From Thermoactinospora rubra (lineage in GTDB: Bacteria; Actinomycetota; Actinomycetes; Streptosporangiales; Streptosporangiaceae): DNA of 64,000 nucleotides. The notes under the pieces are model-generated. The model was not told where the DNA came from and did no database searches. It was given only the letters and a program-made list of their open reading frames with translations. This document shows positions 38,067 to 47,702 of this stretch, piece by piece. The DNA lies in the NCBI RefSeq assembly GCF_002093975.1, contig NZ_MSZZ01000023.1, forward strand, positions 1-64,000, written 5' to 3'. A program made the position numbers and the translations under genes. Every line of letters starts with the position of its first letter. Within the stretch, counting starts at the first letter, position 1.

Positions 38067-39074
38067 TCAGCGCGGGCGCAGCTCGCCCGAGCCGCGCGGG
38101 ATGAGCCGGACGGGGATGCGCACCTCGGCCGGCTCGCGGGCGGGGTCGGCCAGGCGGGACGACAGCAGCCGCATCACCGCCTCGCCCATGGCCACGGGGT
38201 CCTGGGCGACGACCGTGAGGCCGGGGCGCAGCAGCTCGGCCAGCTCCAGGTCGTCGAAGGCGACCAGGGCGGGGCGGTGCGGGGCGTCGGCCAGGTGCCT
38301 GAGCACCTCGGCGGTGATCCGGTTGTTGCCGGTGACCAGCGCGGTGACCGGGTCGGAGGGGTCGAACATGGTCCGCAGGGCGGCGGCGACGAACTCCCGG
38401 CCGGGCGCGCCGAGCCGTACCTCGTGCTCGTCGACCGGGACGCCGTGCTCGGCCATGGTGGCGCGGAAGGCGGCCACGCGCTCGCGGGCGGTGAAGACGG
38501 CCGGGTCGTCGCCGAGGTAGCCGATGCGGCGGTGGCCGTGCCGGAGCAGGTGCTCCACGGCCATCCTGACGCCGGCGGCGTTGTCGCTCAGCACGGCGTC
38601 GCAGGGGATGCCCTGGGCCGGGCGGTCCACCGCGCAGACCGCGAGGCCCGCCGAGATGTCGGGCAGCAGGTAGTCCTGCCGCTTGGCGATGGGCGCGATG
38701 ATGAGCCCGGTGGGGCGGCGGGCGCAGAAGCCGAGGGCGACCTCGCGCTCGCGGGCGGGGTCGTCGTGGCTGGAGCCGATCATGACGACCAGGTCGTCCT
38801 CCTCGGCCCTGGTCTCCACCGCCCGGCCGATGGCGGCGAAGAACGGGTCGGCGATGTCGCGCACGACCAGGGCGATGGCCTGCGACCTGCCGTGGCGCAG
38901 CTGGCGGGCGCCCTCGTCGCGCCGGTAGCCGAGCGTGCGGATGGCCTGCTGGACGCGGTCCAGCGTCTCGGGGGCGACGGTGGCCTCGCCGTTGACCACG
39001 CGCGAGACCGTCTTGAGCGCCACCCCGGCGGCCTCGGCCACGTCCTTCATGGTCGGCCGGCGATCACGGTTCAC
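38067..39074 (-). CDS. LacI-family transcriptional regulator of the mannosidase locus
   Basis: 335 residues. The N-terminal LacI HTH (TMKDVAEAAGVALKTVSRVVNGEATVAPETLDRVQQAI) and hinge lead to a sugar-binding periplasmic-type domain (IALVVRDIADPFFAAIGRAVE...). It is divergent from the GH38 gene. Two copies of a TGACAACGTT site, one touching its own start and one ahead of the mannosidase, match the CG-centred palindromes LacI proteins bind. So it probably represses itself and the operon until a mannose-containing sugar appears. Confidence 0.92.
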   Translation of the reverse strand: MNRDRRPTMKDVAEAAGVALKTVSRVVNGEATVAPETLDRVQQAIRTLGYRRDEGARQLRHGRSQAIALVVRDIADPFFAAIGRAVETRAEEDDLVVMIGSSHDDPAREREVALGFCARRPTGLIIAPIAKRQDYLLPDISAGLAVCAVDRPAQGIPCDAVLSDNAAGVRMAVEHLLRHGHRRIGYLGDDPAVFTARERVAAFRATMAEHGVPVDEHEVRLGAPGREFVAAALRTMFDPSDPVTALVTGNNRITAEVLRHLADAPHRPALVAFDDLELAELLRPGLTVVAQDPVAMGEAVMRLLSSRLADPAREPAEVRIPVRLIPRGSGELRPR

Positions 39075-39075
39075 G

Positions 39076-39089
39076 TGACAACGTTATCC
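39076..39089. promoter_or_regulatory. LacI-type operator O1 at the lacI start
   Basis: TGACAACGTTATCC, centred on AACGTT, lies immediately upstream of the LacI gene start. It shares TGACAACGTT with O2, 77 bp away, indicating autoregulation. Confidence 0.65.
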
Positions 39090-39152
39090 CGGCATGGCGG
39101 GCGCCGGGACGGGAAACCGCGACACCGCTGTCAGATGACCTTGAACCGTCTA

Positions 39153-39166
39153 TGACAACGTTGCCA
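39153..39166. promoter_or_regulatory. LacI-type operator O2 ahead of the GH38 gene
   Basis: TGACAACGTTGCCA is a 12-of-14 palindrome around AACGTT. Its presence is a reason to place the mannosidase start downstream at 39224 rather than at the ATG (39152) embedded in the operator. Confidence 0.7.
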
Positions 39167-39223
39167 TCGGCGGGTGGAGGGCCTACTGTTGCGGTGGCCG
39201 TCACCGCGTCGTCAGGAGTCCCC

Positions 39224-42200
39224 GTGCCCGTTCGCCTGTTGTCCGCCGAGTCGACCGACCTGTTCACCGGCTCGGAGGCGGAGCCGTACCAGATTCTGAA
39301 GGTAGTCGCCGAGCGGGGCGAGCAGGAGGTTCCTCTCCGGGTGCGCGGCGAGGGCGTGGAATTGGCGGCGCCCGTGACCGTGCCGGCCGGGAAGGGGACC
39401 GTGACGCTGGAGGCGCCGCTGCGGGTGGGCGTGCCGTACGGCACCGCCGTGTCCTGCGTTGTCATCGCGGGCGACGAGGTGCTGGAGACCACCGTGACGG
39501 CCGAGGAGCCGGGCTGGACGATGTACCTGGTCTCGCACTTCCACTACGACCCGGTGTGGTGGAACACGCAGGCCGCCTACACCAGCCCGTGGGAGTTCCT
39601 CTCCGGCGACGCCACGACCCGGCCGCTGTGGGAGCGCAACGCCTTCGCCCTGGTCGAGGCGCACATCGACCTGGCGCTGCGCGACCCGGACTACAAGTTC
39701 GTGCTCGCCGAGATCGACTACCTCAAGCCGTTCTTCGACACCCACCCCGAGCGCCGCGCCGACCTGCGCCGCCTCATGGCCGAGGGCCGCGTGGAGCTGA
39801 TGGGCGGCACCTACAACGAGCCCAACACCAACCTGACCGGGGCCGAGACGACCATACGCAACATCGTCTACGGCATCGGCTACCAGCGCGACATCCTCGG
39901 CGGCGACCCGCGCACGGCCTGGCAGCTCGACGCCTTCGGCCACGACCCGCAGTTCCCCGGGTATCTCGCCGCCGCCGGGCTGACCGGCAGCGCCTGGGCC
40001 CGCGGGCCGTTCCACCAGTGGGGCCCGATCAGCAAGAACTTCAGGCAGGCCAAGAACGACGCCACGCTCATGCAGTTCCCCAGCGAGTTCGAGTGGATCT
40101 CGCCCTCGGGGCTGGGCGTGCTGACGCACTACATGCCCGCGCACTACTCGGCGGGCTGGTGGATGGACTCCTCGGCGTCGCTGGAGGAGGCGATCGAGGC
40201 CGTCTACGAGCTCTACCGGGCGCTCAAGCCCGTGGCCGCCGCCAAGAGCATCCTGCTGCCGGTCGGCACCGACTACACCCCGCCGAACAAGTGGGTCACC
40301 GACATCCACCGGACTTTCGCCGAGCGTTACGTCTGGCCGAAATTCGTGTGCGGAACGCCGCGAGACTTTCTCGATGCCGTCAGATCCGAGATTTCGGCGT
40401 TCAGCCCGCAGACCCGGGACATGAACCCCGTCTACACCGGCAAGGACGTCTCCTACATCGACACCAAGCAGGCCCAGCGGGCCGCCGAGGTGGCCGCCAC
40501 GGACGCCGAGAAGCTGGCCGCCTTCGCCGCGCTGCTCGGCCTGGGCCGCTACCCGCACGCCGCGCTGGACAAGGTGTGGCGGCAGCTGGCCTACGGCGCC
40601 CACCACGACGCGATCACCGGCTCGGAGTCCGACCAGGTCTACATCGACCTGCTGACCGGCTGGCGCGAGGCCTACGACCTGGCCGCCGACGCCCGCGACC
40701 GCGCCCTCGACGCGCTGACGGCCCAGGTCTCGGCCGACGGCCGCGGCGTCGTGGTCGTCAACACGCTGTCCTTCGCCCGCGACGGCCTGGTCCGGGTACG
40801 GCTGGCCCCCGGCCAGACCGTCGAGGGAGTGCCCTGCCTGGCCGAGGACGGCGTCACGGTGTTCATGGCCCGCGAGGTGCCGTCGATGGGCTGGCGCACC
40901 TACCGCGTCGTCGACGGCGAGGCCCCCGGCTGGACCCCGGCCGAGGGCCTGACCGTCGAGAACGAGCGCTGGCGCGTCACCGCCGACCCGGCCAGGGGCG
41001 GCACGCTGGCCTCCGTCCTCGACCTCGCCTCCGGCCGGGAGCTGCTCACCGGCCCCGGCAACGAGCTGCGCCTCTACGGCGAGTACCCCCAGCACCCCGA
41101 CATGGGCGAGGGCCCCTGGCACCTCATGCCCAACGGCGACGTGACCGGCTCCAGCCAGACCGGCGCGACGGTCCGCGCCGAGACCTCGCCCCTCGGCCAG
41201 CGGTTGATCATCACCGGCGAGCTGGGCGAGGTCGCCTACGAGCAGGTCGTGACCCTGTGGGCCGGCTCGGACCGGATCGACTTCACCACCCGGATCCTCG
41301 ACTACACCGGCGCCGACCGGCTGCTGCGCGTGCGCTTCCCCGCCCGCGTCCCCGGCGCGCTGCCCGTCTCCGACGTCGCGGGCGCGGTGATCGGCCGCGG
41401 CTTCGCGCTGCCCGACGTGGACTCCGCCGAGCACCCCTGGACCCTCGACAACCCCGCCAACACCTGGTTCGGCCTGTCCGCCACCGCCCGCGTCGACCTG
41501 GGCGAGGCGGGCAGCCGGGCGATCGGCGTCGCCGAGGTGATCGTCCCCACGCTCCAGGACGCGCCCGCCGCCCGCGACCTCGTCGTGGCGCTGGCCAGGG
41601 CCGGCGTCACCGCCACCACCTCCTCCGCCCCCGGCTCCCGGTACGGCTGGCTCGACGTCGACTCCAACCTGCCCGACGTGCGCATCATCCTCGGCGGCCC
41701 CGAGGTCAACCCGCTGGCCGCCGAGCTGCTGGAGCGCGTCGACCACGCCTTCACCGAGGAACTGGCCGCCTCCGGGCGCGTGTGGGTGCCCGCCGAGAAG
41801 CCGCTGGAGGAGGTCTGGCAGCCCGGCGCCGACCTGCGCGACGTGCGGGCGCTCCCCGCGCTCGTCGTGGCGGGGCCGATGGCGGACCTCGTGGCCGACC
41901 TGGCGGACGCGCGCATCGAGGCCACCTGCCCGCTGGGCGAGGAGACGCTGGAGGACCGCACGGTCGCCCTGCTGACCTACGGCCTGCCCGGCTTCGCCGT
42001 CGACCCCTCCGGCGCGCTGCACCTGTCGCTCATGCGCTCGTGCACCGGCTGGCCGTCCGGGGTGTGGCTGGACCCGCCCCGCCGTACCACCCCCGACGGG
42101 TCGGCCTTCCAGCTGCAGCACTGGACGCACGAGTTCGGCTATTGCCTGGTCGGCGGCGAGGGCGACTGGCGCGAGCTGAACCTGCCGGCGCTGGGCCAGG

Positions 42201-43342
42201 AGTACGTCACCCCGCTGCTGCCCCGCGTGGTCGAGGGCCCGGGCGGCGACCTGCCGGCCACGCACTCCCTGCTGCGCGTGGATCCCGCGCGGGACGTGCT
42301 GCTCGGCACGGTCAAGGCCACCGGCAACCCGCACGCGCACGGCCGGTCGGCCGATCCGGGCGACGGCGTGACGATCCGCCTGGTGGAGTCCACGGGGCTG
42401 GGCGTGCGCGCCTCGCTCCGCTCGTCGGTGCTGCCGGTGGCCGAGCTGGTCGCGTCCGACCTGCTGGAGCGGCGGCACGGCCCGGCCAGCCTGGAGCTGT
42501 CCGGCTTCCAGGTGGCCACCTACCTCGCGCCCGCCGCGCTGCCCGGCTCCGGCGAGGAGCTGGGCGCGACCCGCGAGCCCGCCCAGCCGGTCTACAGCCG
42601 CTACTGGCTCCACAACAAGGGCCCGGCTCCGCTGGGGTACCTGCCGGTCTCTGTCGCGATCTCCCCCGGCCTGGTCGCCTCCGGCGAGCCGTTCGAGGCC
42701 TCGGTGGTCGTGGCCTCGCACCTGGTCGACGCGCCGCACGAGGGCGTGGTCGAGATCGAGGCGCCCGCCGGGTGGACCGTCTCCCCCTCGCGGCGGGTCT
42801 TCCGCCTGGAGCCCGGCGGCCACGTGCGCTTCCCCGTCGCCGTCACCCCGACCCCCGGCCAGGGGCTGCACTTCGTCGCCGCCAGGACCGCCGTGGGCGG
42901 CCAGGTCGTCGAGGACGTGCTGACCGTGGCGCTGGGCGAGGCGCCCGAGCTGCCCGTGCCTGGCCCGGTGCCCGAGGACGGCGTGGCGGCCCAGGGCACC
43001 AAGGCGGCCGAGGGCCGCGCCACCGGCCTGGTGGTGGAGACCGCCGCCGACACGCTGTCCCTGCGTCCTGGCGAGCGCTCCCGCCTGGTCGTACGGCTGG
43101 CGAACACCACCTCCGGCGAGATCCGCGGCGAGGCGCAGCTGGCCTCGCCGTGGGGCACCTGGGAGATGCTGCCGTCGGTCGTCCAGGGCTTCACGGTGGG
43201 CGCCGGGGAGACCGCCGAGGTGTCCTTCCCGGTGGAGGTGCCCTCCGACGCGCCCGCCGGGCACTCGTGGGCGCTGGCGAAGGTCATGTGGTTCGGCCGC
43301 TGTCAGTACGCGCCCGTCGTCCGGCTGGAGGTGTCGCGATGA
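39224..43342 (+). CDS. Large alpha-mannosidase, GH38
   Basis: 1372 residues from GTG 39224, which has AGGAG five bases upstream. The first 100 residues form a beta domain. The GH38 catalytic part starts at LVSHFHYDPVWWN (zinc-binding His and Asp at about 104-109), the nucleophile is Asp of WQLDAFGHDPQFP (about 236), and AHHDAITGSESDQVY adds another zinc ligand. Large beta domains follow, and about residues 1120-1230 resemble a NEW3/NPCBM-associated Ig domain. GH38 enzymes hydrolyse alpha-linked mannose with retention and need zinc. No signal peptide is seen, so it likely works inside the cell on imported sugars. Confidence 0.9.
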   Translation: MPVRLLSAESTDLFTGSEAEPYQILKVVAERGEQEVPLRVRGEGVELAAPVTVPAGKGTVTLEAPLRVGVPYGTAVSCVVIAGDEVLETTVTAEEPGWTMYLVSHFHYDPVWWNTQAAYTSPWEFLSGDATTRPLWERNAFALVEAHIDLALRDPDYKFVLAEIDYLKPFFDTHPERRADLRRLMAEGRVELMGGTYNEPNTNLTGAETTIRNIVYGIGYQRDILGGDPRTAWQLDAFGHDPQFPGYLAAAGLTGSAWARGPFHQWGPISKNFRQAKNDATLMQFPSEFEWISPSGLGVLTHYMPAHYSAGWWMDSSASLEEAIEAVYELYRALKPVAAAKSILLPVGTDYTPPNKWVTDIHRTFAERYVWPKFVCGTPRDFLDAVRSEISAFSPQTRDMNPVYTGKDVSYIDTKQAQRAAEVAATDAEKLAAFAALLGLGRYPHAALDKVWRQLAYGAHHDAITGSESDQVYIDLLTGWREAYDLAADARDRALDALTAQVSADGRGVVVVNTLSFARDGLVRVRLAPGQTVEGVPCLAEDGVTVFMAREVPSMGWRTYRVVDGEAPGWTPAEGLTVENERWRVTADPARGGTLASVLDLASGRELLTGPGNELRLYGEYPQHPDMGEGPWHLMPNGDVTGSSQTGATVRAETSPLGQRLIITGELGEVAYEQVVTLWAGSDRIDFTTRILDYTGADRLLRVRFPARVPGALPVSDVAGAVIGRGFALPDVDSAEHPWTLDNPANTWFGLSATARVDLGEAGSRAIGVAEVIVPTLQDAPAARDLVVALARAGVTATTSSAPGSRYGWLDVDSNLPDVRIILGGPEVNPLAAELLERVDHAFTEELAASGRVWVPAEKPLEEVWQPGADLRDVRALPALVVAGPMADLVADLADARIEATCPLGEETLEDRTVALLTYGLPGFAVDPSGALHLSLMRSCTGWPSGVWLDPPRRTTPDGSAFQLQHWTHEFGYCLVGGEGDWRELNLPALGQEYVTPLLPRVVEGPGGDLPATHSLLRVDPARDVLLGTVKATGNPHAHGRSADPGDGVTIRLVESTGLGVRASLRSSVLPVAELVASDLLERRHGPASLELSGFQVATYLAPAALPGSGEELGATREPAQPVYSRYWLHNKGPAPLGYLPVSVAISPGLVASGEPFEASVVVASHLVDAPHEGVVEIEAPAGWTVSPSRRVFRLEPGGHVRFPVAVTPTPGQGLHFVAARTAVGGQVVEDVLTVALGEAPELPVPGPVPEDGVAAQGTKAAEGRATGLVVETAADTLSLRPGERSRLVVRLANTTSGEIRGEAQLASPWGTWEMLPSVVQGFTVGAGETAEVSFPVEVPSDAPAGHSWALAKVMWFGRCQYAPVVRLEVSR

Positions 43343-44181
43343 GCCACACGCACGGGCATGGGCACGGGCACAGCCATGGGCATGGGCATGAGCCGGTGCG
43401 CACGCGCCCGCCCGCGACCGGGGCGGCCGCCGCGCCCGGCGTGGGGCCGGTCATCGGCTGGGTGAACGGGCGGCCGGTGCCCCGCGCGCCGCTCGACCGC
43501 CGCCTGCGGGAGCTGCGCGACGGGCCTATGAGCGCCGCGCTCCCCGTGCCGGGCAGCGCCGAGGACCGCCAGCTGGCCCGCTGGCTCACCCAGGTCATCC
43601 TGACCGAGGTGCTGTGCGAGGAGGAGGCGCGGGCGCTGGGGCTCGCCCCCGTCGAACGGCCGCCGCTGGACCGGCTCGCGGCCGTCGAGCTGGGGTCCAT
43701 CAACGCCGCCGCGCTCAACGGCAGTCCGTGGGTGCGGGCGCTGTACGAGCACGTCACGGCCGACGCCGAGGTGCCGCCGGCCTGGCGTGTCCCGGCGGCG
43801 TCCCGGGGCGGGGAGAGGTTCCTGGTGCGGCATCGGCTGTTCGCCTCCCCTCCGGGCGAGGTGGACGAGGACGACCTTGAGGACCTGGGGGCCGTCGCAC
43901 TCGACACGCTGCCCGCGGCCCTCGCCGGACAGGTGCGGCGAGGGCCGTACGGGAGGCTGGTGGGGCCGGTGCGCGACGCGCTCGGGTGGCACGTCGCGGT
44001 CGCCCGGCCGGCCCCGGAGGCTGACCACCCGGGCGGCGAGGAGGCCGGGCTGGTGGAGGCGGCCAGGCGCAGGCGGTTCGCGCGGTGGCTGGACCGGCTG
44101 CGGGCCGAGCGCGTGGACCTCGTGCCGGGACTGGAGCATCCCGGCGATCCCCGTCAGCCCGACAACCACCACAAGCACTGA
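43339..44181 (+). CDS. His-rich PpiC/SurA-like (parvulin-type) foldase-like protein
   Basis: 280 residues; ATG 43339 overlaps the mannosidase stop by 4 bp (ATGA). The first 18 residues are a metal-binding-like tail (HTHGHGHGHSHGHGHE) and the last four are HHKH. Then VIGWVNGRPVPRAPLDRRLREL resembles the SurA/PpiC N-terminal region, and FLVRHRLFAS...LGAVALDTLPAALAGQV...VGPVRDALGWHVAVARP follows the pattern of a parvulin domain. No signal peptide. Because GH38 needs zinc, a role in metal loading or folding of the mannosidase is a reasonable guess, but only that. Confidence 0.65.
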   Translation: MSHTHGHGHGHSHGHGHEPVRTRPPATGAAAAPGVGPVIGWVNGRPVPRAPLDRRLRELRDGPMSAALPVPGSAEDRQLARWLTQVILTEVLCEEEARALGLAPVERPPLDRLAAVELGSINAAALNGSPWVRALYEHVTADAEVPPAWRVPAASRGGERFLVRHRLFASPPGEVDEDDLEDLGAVALDTLPAALAGQVRRGPYGRLVGPVRDALGWHVAVARPAPEADHPGGEEAGLVEAARRRRFARWLDRLRAERVDLVPGLEHPGDPRQPDNHHKH

Positions 44182-45188
44182 TGAGCACGCCAACGAGCAC
44201 GGTTCTGGCCATCGACATCGGCGGCACCAAGCTCGCCGCCGCGCTCGTCGACGCATCCGGCGCGATCCTGCGCTCGGGCACCGCGCCCACGCCGGAGCGG
44301 GAGGTCTTCGGCGCGCTCGCCGGTCTGGTGGGCCGGGTCGCCGAGGGGAACAGGCCGCAGGCGGTGGGCATCGGCTGCGCGGGGCCGCTGGACGTGGCGG
44401 CGGGCACGGTGAGCCCGGTGAACATCGCCTCCTGGCGGGACTTCCCGCTGCGTGACCACGTGCGGGAGCTGACCGGGCTGCCGACCGTGCTGGCCGGCGA
44501 CGCGCAGTGCTTCGCGCTGGGCGAGCACTGGCTGGGCGCGGGACGCGGCAGCGCGGCGCTGCTCGGCGTGGTGGTGTCCACGGGGATCGGGGGCGGGCTC
44601 GTCATCGACGGTGTCCCGCTCCTCGGCCCGAGCGGCAACGCGGGGCACGTCGGGCACATGAGCGTCGACCCGTACGGCGAGCGGTGCCCGTGCGGCGGGC
44701 GCGGCTGTGTCGAGCGCTATGCCAGCGGGCCGAACATGGTGCGCTGGGCGCTGGAGAACGGCTGGCGCCCCGGCTCCCCCGCCGCTTCCGGCGCGGGGGA
44801 CACCGCGTCCGCTTCGCGGGCCGCTGGGGGCGGTGGCGTGCCGGACGGCAGGGCGCTCGCGCGGGACGCCGGGGCGGGGGATCCGGTCGCCGTGGCCGCG
44901 TTCGAGCGGGGCGCGCGGGCGCTGGCCGCGATGGTGGTCTCCGCCACGGCGGCCGTCGACCTGACCACGGTGGTCATCGGCGGCGGTGTCGCCGGAGCGG
45001 GCGAGGTGCTGTTCGGGCCGTTGTCCCGCGCGATCGACGACCTCGCGGGACTCGGCTTCGTCCGTGCCGTCCAGGTGCGCCCGACCGCGCTGGGGGTGCG
45101 CGCCGGGCTCGCCGGGGCGGCGAAGCTGGCCTGGGACTCGTCCCCGGCTACTGCCGCTCGGCCGCCTGCGCCTCACGACGCTCGATGA
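44181..45188 (+). CDS. ROK-family sugar kinase (glucokinase-like)
   Basis: 335 residues; the ATG shares its A with the stop of the preceding gene. ROK marks are present: LAIDIGGTKLAAALVD for ATP, VVSTGIGGGLVIDGVPLLG, the sugar-binding GNAGHVGHMSVDPYGE and the zinc knuckle CPCGGRGCVERYASG. A low-complexity Gly/Ala/Ser insertion (GSPAASGAGDTASASRAAGG) lies at about residues 198-217. It probably phosphorylates the hexose released by the mannosidase; the exact sugar is uncertain. The 3' end overlaps the convergent small membrane gene by 41 bp. Confidence 0.9.
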   Translation: MSTPTSTVLAIDIGGTKLAAALVDASGAILRSGTAPTPEREVFGALAGLVGRVAEGNRPQAVGIGCAGPLDVAAGTVSPVNIASWRDFPLRDHVRELTGLPTVLAGDAQCFALGEHWLGAGRGSAALLGVVVSTGIGGGLVIDGVPLLGPSGNAGHVGHMSVDPYGERCPCGGRGCVERYASGPNMVRWALENGWRPGSPAASGAGDTASASRAAGGGGVPDGRALARDAGAGDPVAVAAFERGARALAAMVVSATAAVDLTTVVIGGGVAGAGEVLFGPLSRAIDDLAGLGFVRAVQVRPTALGVRAGLAGAAKLAWDSSPATAARPPAPHDAR

Positions 45189-45324
45189 TCCTCCGCGTGG
45201 CCGGGATGATCTCGACGAGCTTCCCACCGAGGTAGGCTCCCACGAAGCCCAGGATCACCAGGATGATCGGGTGGGAAGACAGGGCGGACACGGTCACGAA
45301 GGCGTGCAGGATCTGATCGAGCAA
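45148..45324 (-). CDS. Small membrane protein with TTG start
   Basis: 58 residues from TTG 45324 to TAG 45148, with GGGAG five bases upstream. One hydrophobic helix (PIILVILGFVGAYLGGKLVEI) is followed by a charged amphipathic tail (RRIIERREAQAAERQ). Codon third positions are strongly G/C. It overlaps the end of the ROK gene on the other strand and lies downstream of purH on the same strand. I do not recognise the family. Its SD lies within one arm of a 14-bp inverted repeat (see the regulatory entry). Confidence 0.65.
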   Translation of the reverse strand: MLDQILHAFVTVSALSSHPIILVILGFVGAYLGGKLVEIIPATRRIIERREAQAAERQ

Positions 45325-45329
45325 GGGGA

Positions 45330-45402
45330 CTCCCGAAGCTGGCGGTCATGGCCGTCGGCACAGGTTAGCGGACTGCGGACCGTGCTTGGCCAGCTTCGGG
45401 AG
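45330..45402 (-). promoter_or_regulatory. SD-masking inverted repeat ahead of the small membrane protein gene
   Basis: On the minus strand CTCCCGAAGCTGGC (45402-45389) is followed 45 bases later by its perfect complement GCCAGCTTCGGGAG (45343-45330). The second arm ends in the GGGAG Shine-Dalgarno of the gene starting at 45324. In an RNA starting upstream of 45402, for example read-through from purH, the SD would be paired. Function is inferred from position. Confidence 0.5.
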
Positions 45403-45441
45403 CTTGCCTAAACGCCACGAATGTGTGACTTGACACGCGGC

Positions 45442-46998
45442 TCAGTGGAAGAAGTGCCGGGTGCCCGTGAAGTAGAGCGTCACCCCGGCCTTCTCGCAAG
45501 CCGCGATGACGTCCTGGTCGCGCACCGACCCGCCGGGCTCCACGATGGCCCTGACCCCGGCCGCGATGAGCACCTCGGGCCCGTCGTCGAAGGGGAAGAA
45601 GGCGTCGGAGGCGGCCACCGACCCGGCGGCCCGCTCGCCCGCCCTGGTCACCGCCAGGCGGCAGGAGTCGACGCGGTTGACCTGGCCCATCCCGACGCCG
45701 ACGGTCGCCCCGCCGGAGGCCAGCAGGATGGCGTTGGACTTGACCGACCGGCAGGCCCGCCAGGCGAACCCCAGGTCCGCCAGCACCTCGGGGGAGGCGG
45801 GCGCCCCGGCCTTGAGCTCCCAGTTCAGCGGCGAGTCGCCGGGCGCGTCGACCCTGTCGACGGTCTGGACCAGCAGGCCGCCGTCGATCTCGCGGAGCTC
45901 CACCGGCCGCGACGGGCCCTGCGGGCAGCGCAGCAGCCGGATGTTCTTCTTCTGGGTGAGAACGGCCAGCGCCTCCTCGGCGAACGCCGGGGCGATCACG
46001 ACCTCGGTGAACACCTCGGCGATCTGCCGGGCCAGCTCCTCGGTCACCTCGCGGTTGACCGCGATCACGCCGCCGAAGGCGGAGACCGGGTCGCACTCGT
46101 GCGCCTTGCGGTGCGCCTCGGCCACGTCGGCGCCCACCGCGATGCCGCAGGGGTTCTGGTGCTTGATGATCGCGACGGCGGGCCGCTCGAAGTCCCACGC
46201 GGCGCGCCAGGCGGCGTCGGCGTCGAGGTAGTTGTTGTAGGACATCTCCTTGCCGTGCAGCTGCTCGGCGTTGGCCAGCCCGCCCTCGCCCTGGGTGTAG
46301 AGGGCCGCCTCCTGGTGGGGGTTCTCGCCGTAACGCAGCGGGGTCTTGAGAGTCCACGTCTCGCCCGCGAACTCGGGCCAGGCGTCCTCCTCCCGCGTGT
46401 AGACAGACGAGAACCACTCCGCCACCGCCACGTCGTAGGCGGCCGTGTGGGCGTAGGCCCGGCCCGCCAGGCGGCGGCGCTCGGCCTGCGTGAAGCCGCC
46501 TTCGTTGAGCGCCTTGATCACCTGGGAGTAGTCGGCGGGGTCGACGACGACCGCGCACGTGCTGTGGTTCTTCGCCGCGGCGCGGATCATCGCCGGGCCG
46601 CCGATGTCGATCTTCTCCACGCACTCGGCCGCGGCCGCCCCGGAGGCCACCGTCTCCCTGAACGGGTAGAGGTTGACCGCCACCAGCTGGAACGGCTCGA
46701 CCTCCAGCTCCTCCAGCTGGGCCACGTGGGCGGGGTTGGCCATGTCGGCCAGCAGGCCCGCGTGCACGCGCGGGTGCAGGGTCTTGACCCGGCCGTCGAG
46801 GCACTCCGGGAACCCGGTGAGCTGCTCGACCTTGGTGACGCGGACGCCGTAGGAGGCGATGGCGGCTGCCGTGCCGCCCGTGGAGACGATCTCCACCCCC
46901 GCCGCCTCCAGCGCCCGGGCCAGCTCTTCCAGCCCCGTCTTGTCGTACACCGCGATCAGCGCACGCCGGATGGCGACGCGGCCAAGACCCTCGGTCAC
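45442..46998 (-). CDS. purH: Bifunctional AICAR formyltransferase / IMP cyclohydrolase
   Basis: 518 residues from GTG 46998, chosen because AGGAGG lies nine bases upstream; GTG 47022, overlapping purN, is possible. It performs the last two steps of IMP synthesis. The N-terminal MGS-like cyclohydrolase part (residues 1-190) shows [27 protein letters not shown] and [13 protein letters not shown]. The transformylase part shows [37 protein letters not shown] and the C-terminal [24 protein letters not shown]. It follows purN in one operon, as in most actinobacteria. Confidence 0.95.
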   Translation of the reverse strand: MTEGLGRVAIRRALIAVYDKTGLEELARALEAAGVEIVSTGGTAAAIASYGVRVTKVEQLTGFPECLDGRVKTLHPRVHAGLLADMANPAHVAQLEELEVEPFQLVAVNLYPFRETVASGAAAAECVEKIDIGGPAMIRAAAKNHSTCAVVVDPADYSQVIKALNEGGFTQAERRRLAGRAYAHTAAYDVAVAEWFSSVYTREEDAWPEFAGETWTLKTPLRYGENPHQEAALYTQGEGGLANAEQLHGKEMSYNNYLDADAAWRAAWDFERPAVAIIKHQNPCGIAVGADVAEAHRKAHECDPVSAFGGVIAVNREVTEELARQIAEVFTEVVIAPAFAEEALAVLTQKKNIRLLRCPQGPSRPVELREIDGGLLVQTVDRVDAPGDSPLNWELKAGAPASPEVLADLGFAWRACRSVKSNAILLASGGATVGVGMGQVNRVDSCRLAVTRAGERAAGSVAASDAFFPFDDGPEVLIAAGVRAIVEPGGSVRDQDVIAACEKAGVTLYFTGTRHFFH

Positions 46999-47018
46999 TT
47001 GACTTGCCCTCCTGGTGT

Positions 47019-47639
47019 TCACTTGCCGATCCGGACGGTGCGCCCGGTGACGGTCCAGCCTTCGCGAACCATGCGGCCCACGGTGTCGACGAGCAGTCCT
47101 CGCTCGACGGTCTTGATGCGCTCGTGCAGGGACGCCTCGTCGTCGCCGTCGAAGACCCGCACGGCCTCCTGGGCGATGATGGGCCCGGTGTCGACCCCGG
47201 CGTCGGCCAGCATCACCGTGCAGCCGGTCACCTTGACCCCGTGGGCGAGCGCGTCACGCACCCCGTGCGCGCCGGGGAAGGACGGCAGCAGCGCCGGATG
47301 GGTGTTGACCACGGGGAACGCCTCCAGCGTCGGGGCGCCCAGGATCTTCATGAAGCCCGCGCACACCACGAGGTCGGGCTTGTGCTCGGCGATCCGCGCC
47401 GCGAGCGCCGCGTCCCAGCCGGCGCGGGTGGGGTGGTCCTTCAGCCGCTCCACGAACGTGGGCACGCCCGCCCGCTCGGCACGGGCCAGCCCCTCGATAC
47501 CCTCGCGGTCGGCGCCCACGGCCACGACGGCTGCGCCGTACGACGGATCGGCCGTCGCATCCAGCAGGGCCTGTAGGTTGGTTCCAGAGCCGGAGACGAG
47601 GACGACGAGCCGCCCAGCCTTGGACACGCAGCGCTCCAT
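47019..47639 (-). CDS. purN: Phosphoribosylglycinamide formyltransferase
   Basis: 206 residues from ATG 47639; a GTG at 47681 would add 14. No strong SD is seen for either. It transfers formyl from 10-formyl-THF to GAR. The substrate loop [14 protein letters not shown], the catalytic [22 protein letters not shown] (Asn and His) and [14 protein letters not shown] with the Asp complete the active site. It is divergent from a small membrane protein gene and is followed by purH. Confidence 0.94.
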   Translation of the reverse strand: MERCVSKAGRLVVLVSGSGTNLQALLDATADPSYGAAVVAVGADREGIEGLARAERAGVPTFVERLKDHPTRAGWDAALAARIAEHKPDLVVCAGFMKILGAPTLEAFPVVNTHPALLPSFPGAHGVRDALAHGVKVTGCTVMLADAGVDTGPIIAQEAVRVFDGDDEASLHERIKTVERGLLVDTVGRMVREGWTVTGRTVRIGK

Positions 47640-47702
47640 GGGTGAGTGGGGTTGGGTAGCCAGGGTATCGGTTATCGTCACCGGCGACGAAAAGGAGGCT
47701 CA

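Noticed and set aside
39152-39223. ATG at 39152 as the mannosidase start
   Set aside because: It lies inside a LacI operator and has no SD. GTG 39224 has AGGAG at the correct spacing and loses no recognisable domain.
45173-45361. A 62-codon minus-strand frame with an ATG near purH
   Set aside because: It is Arg/Pro-rich and out of frame with the clearly membrane-type TTG gene in the same DNA, which has a better SD and plausible protein text.
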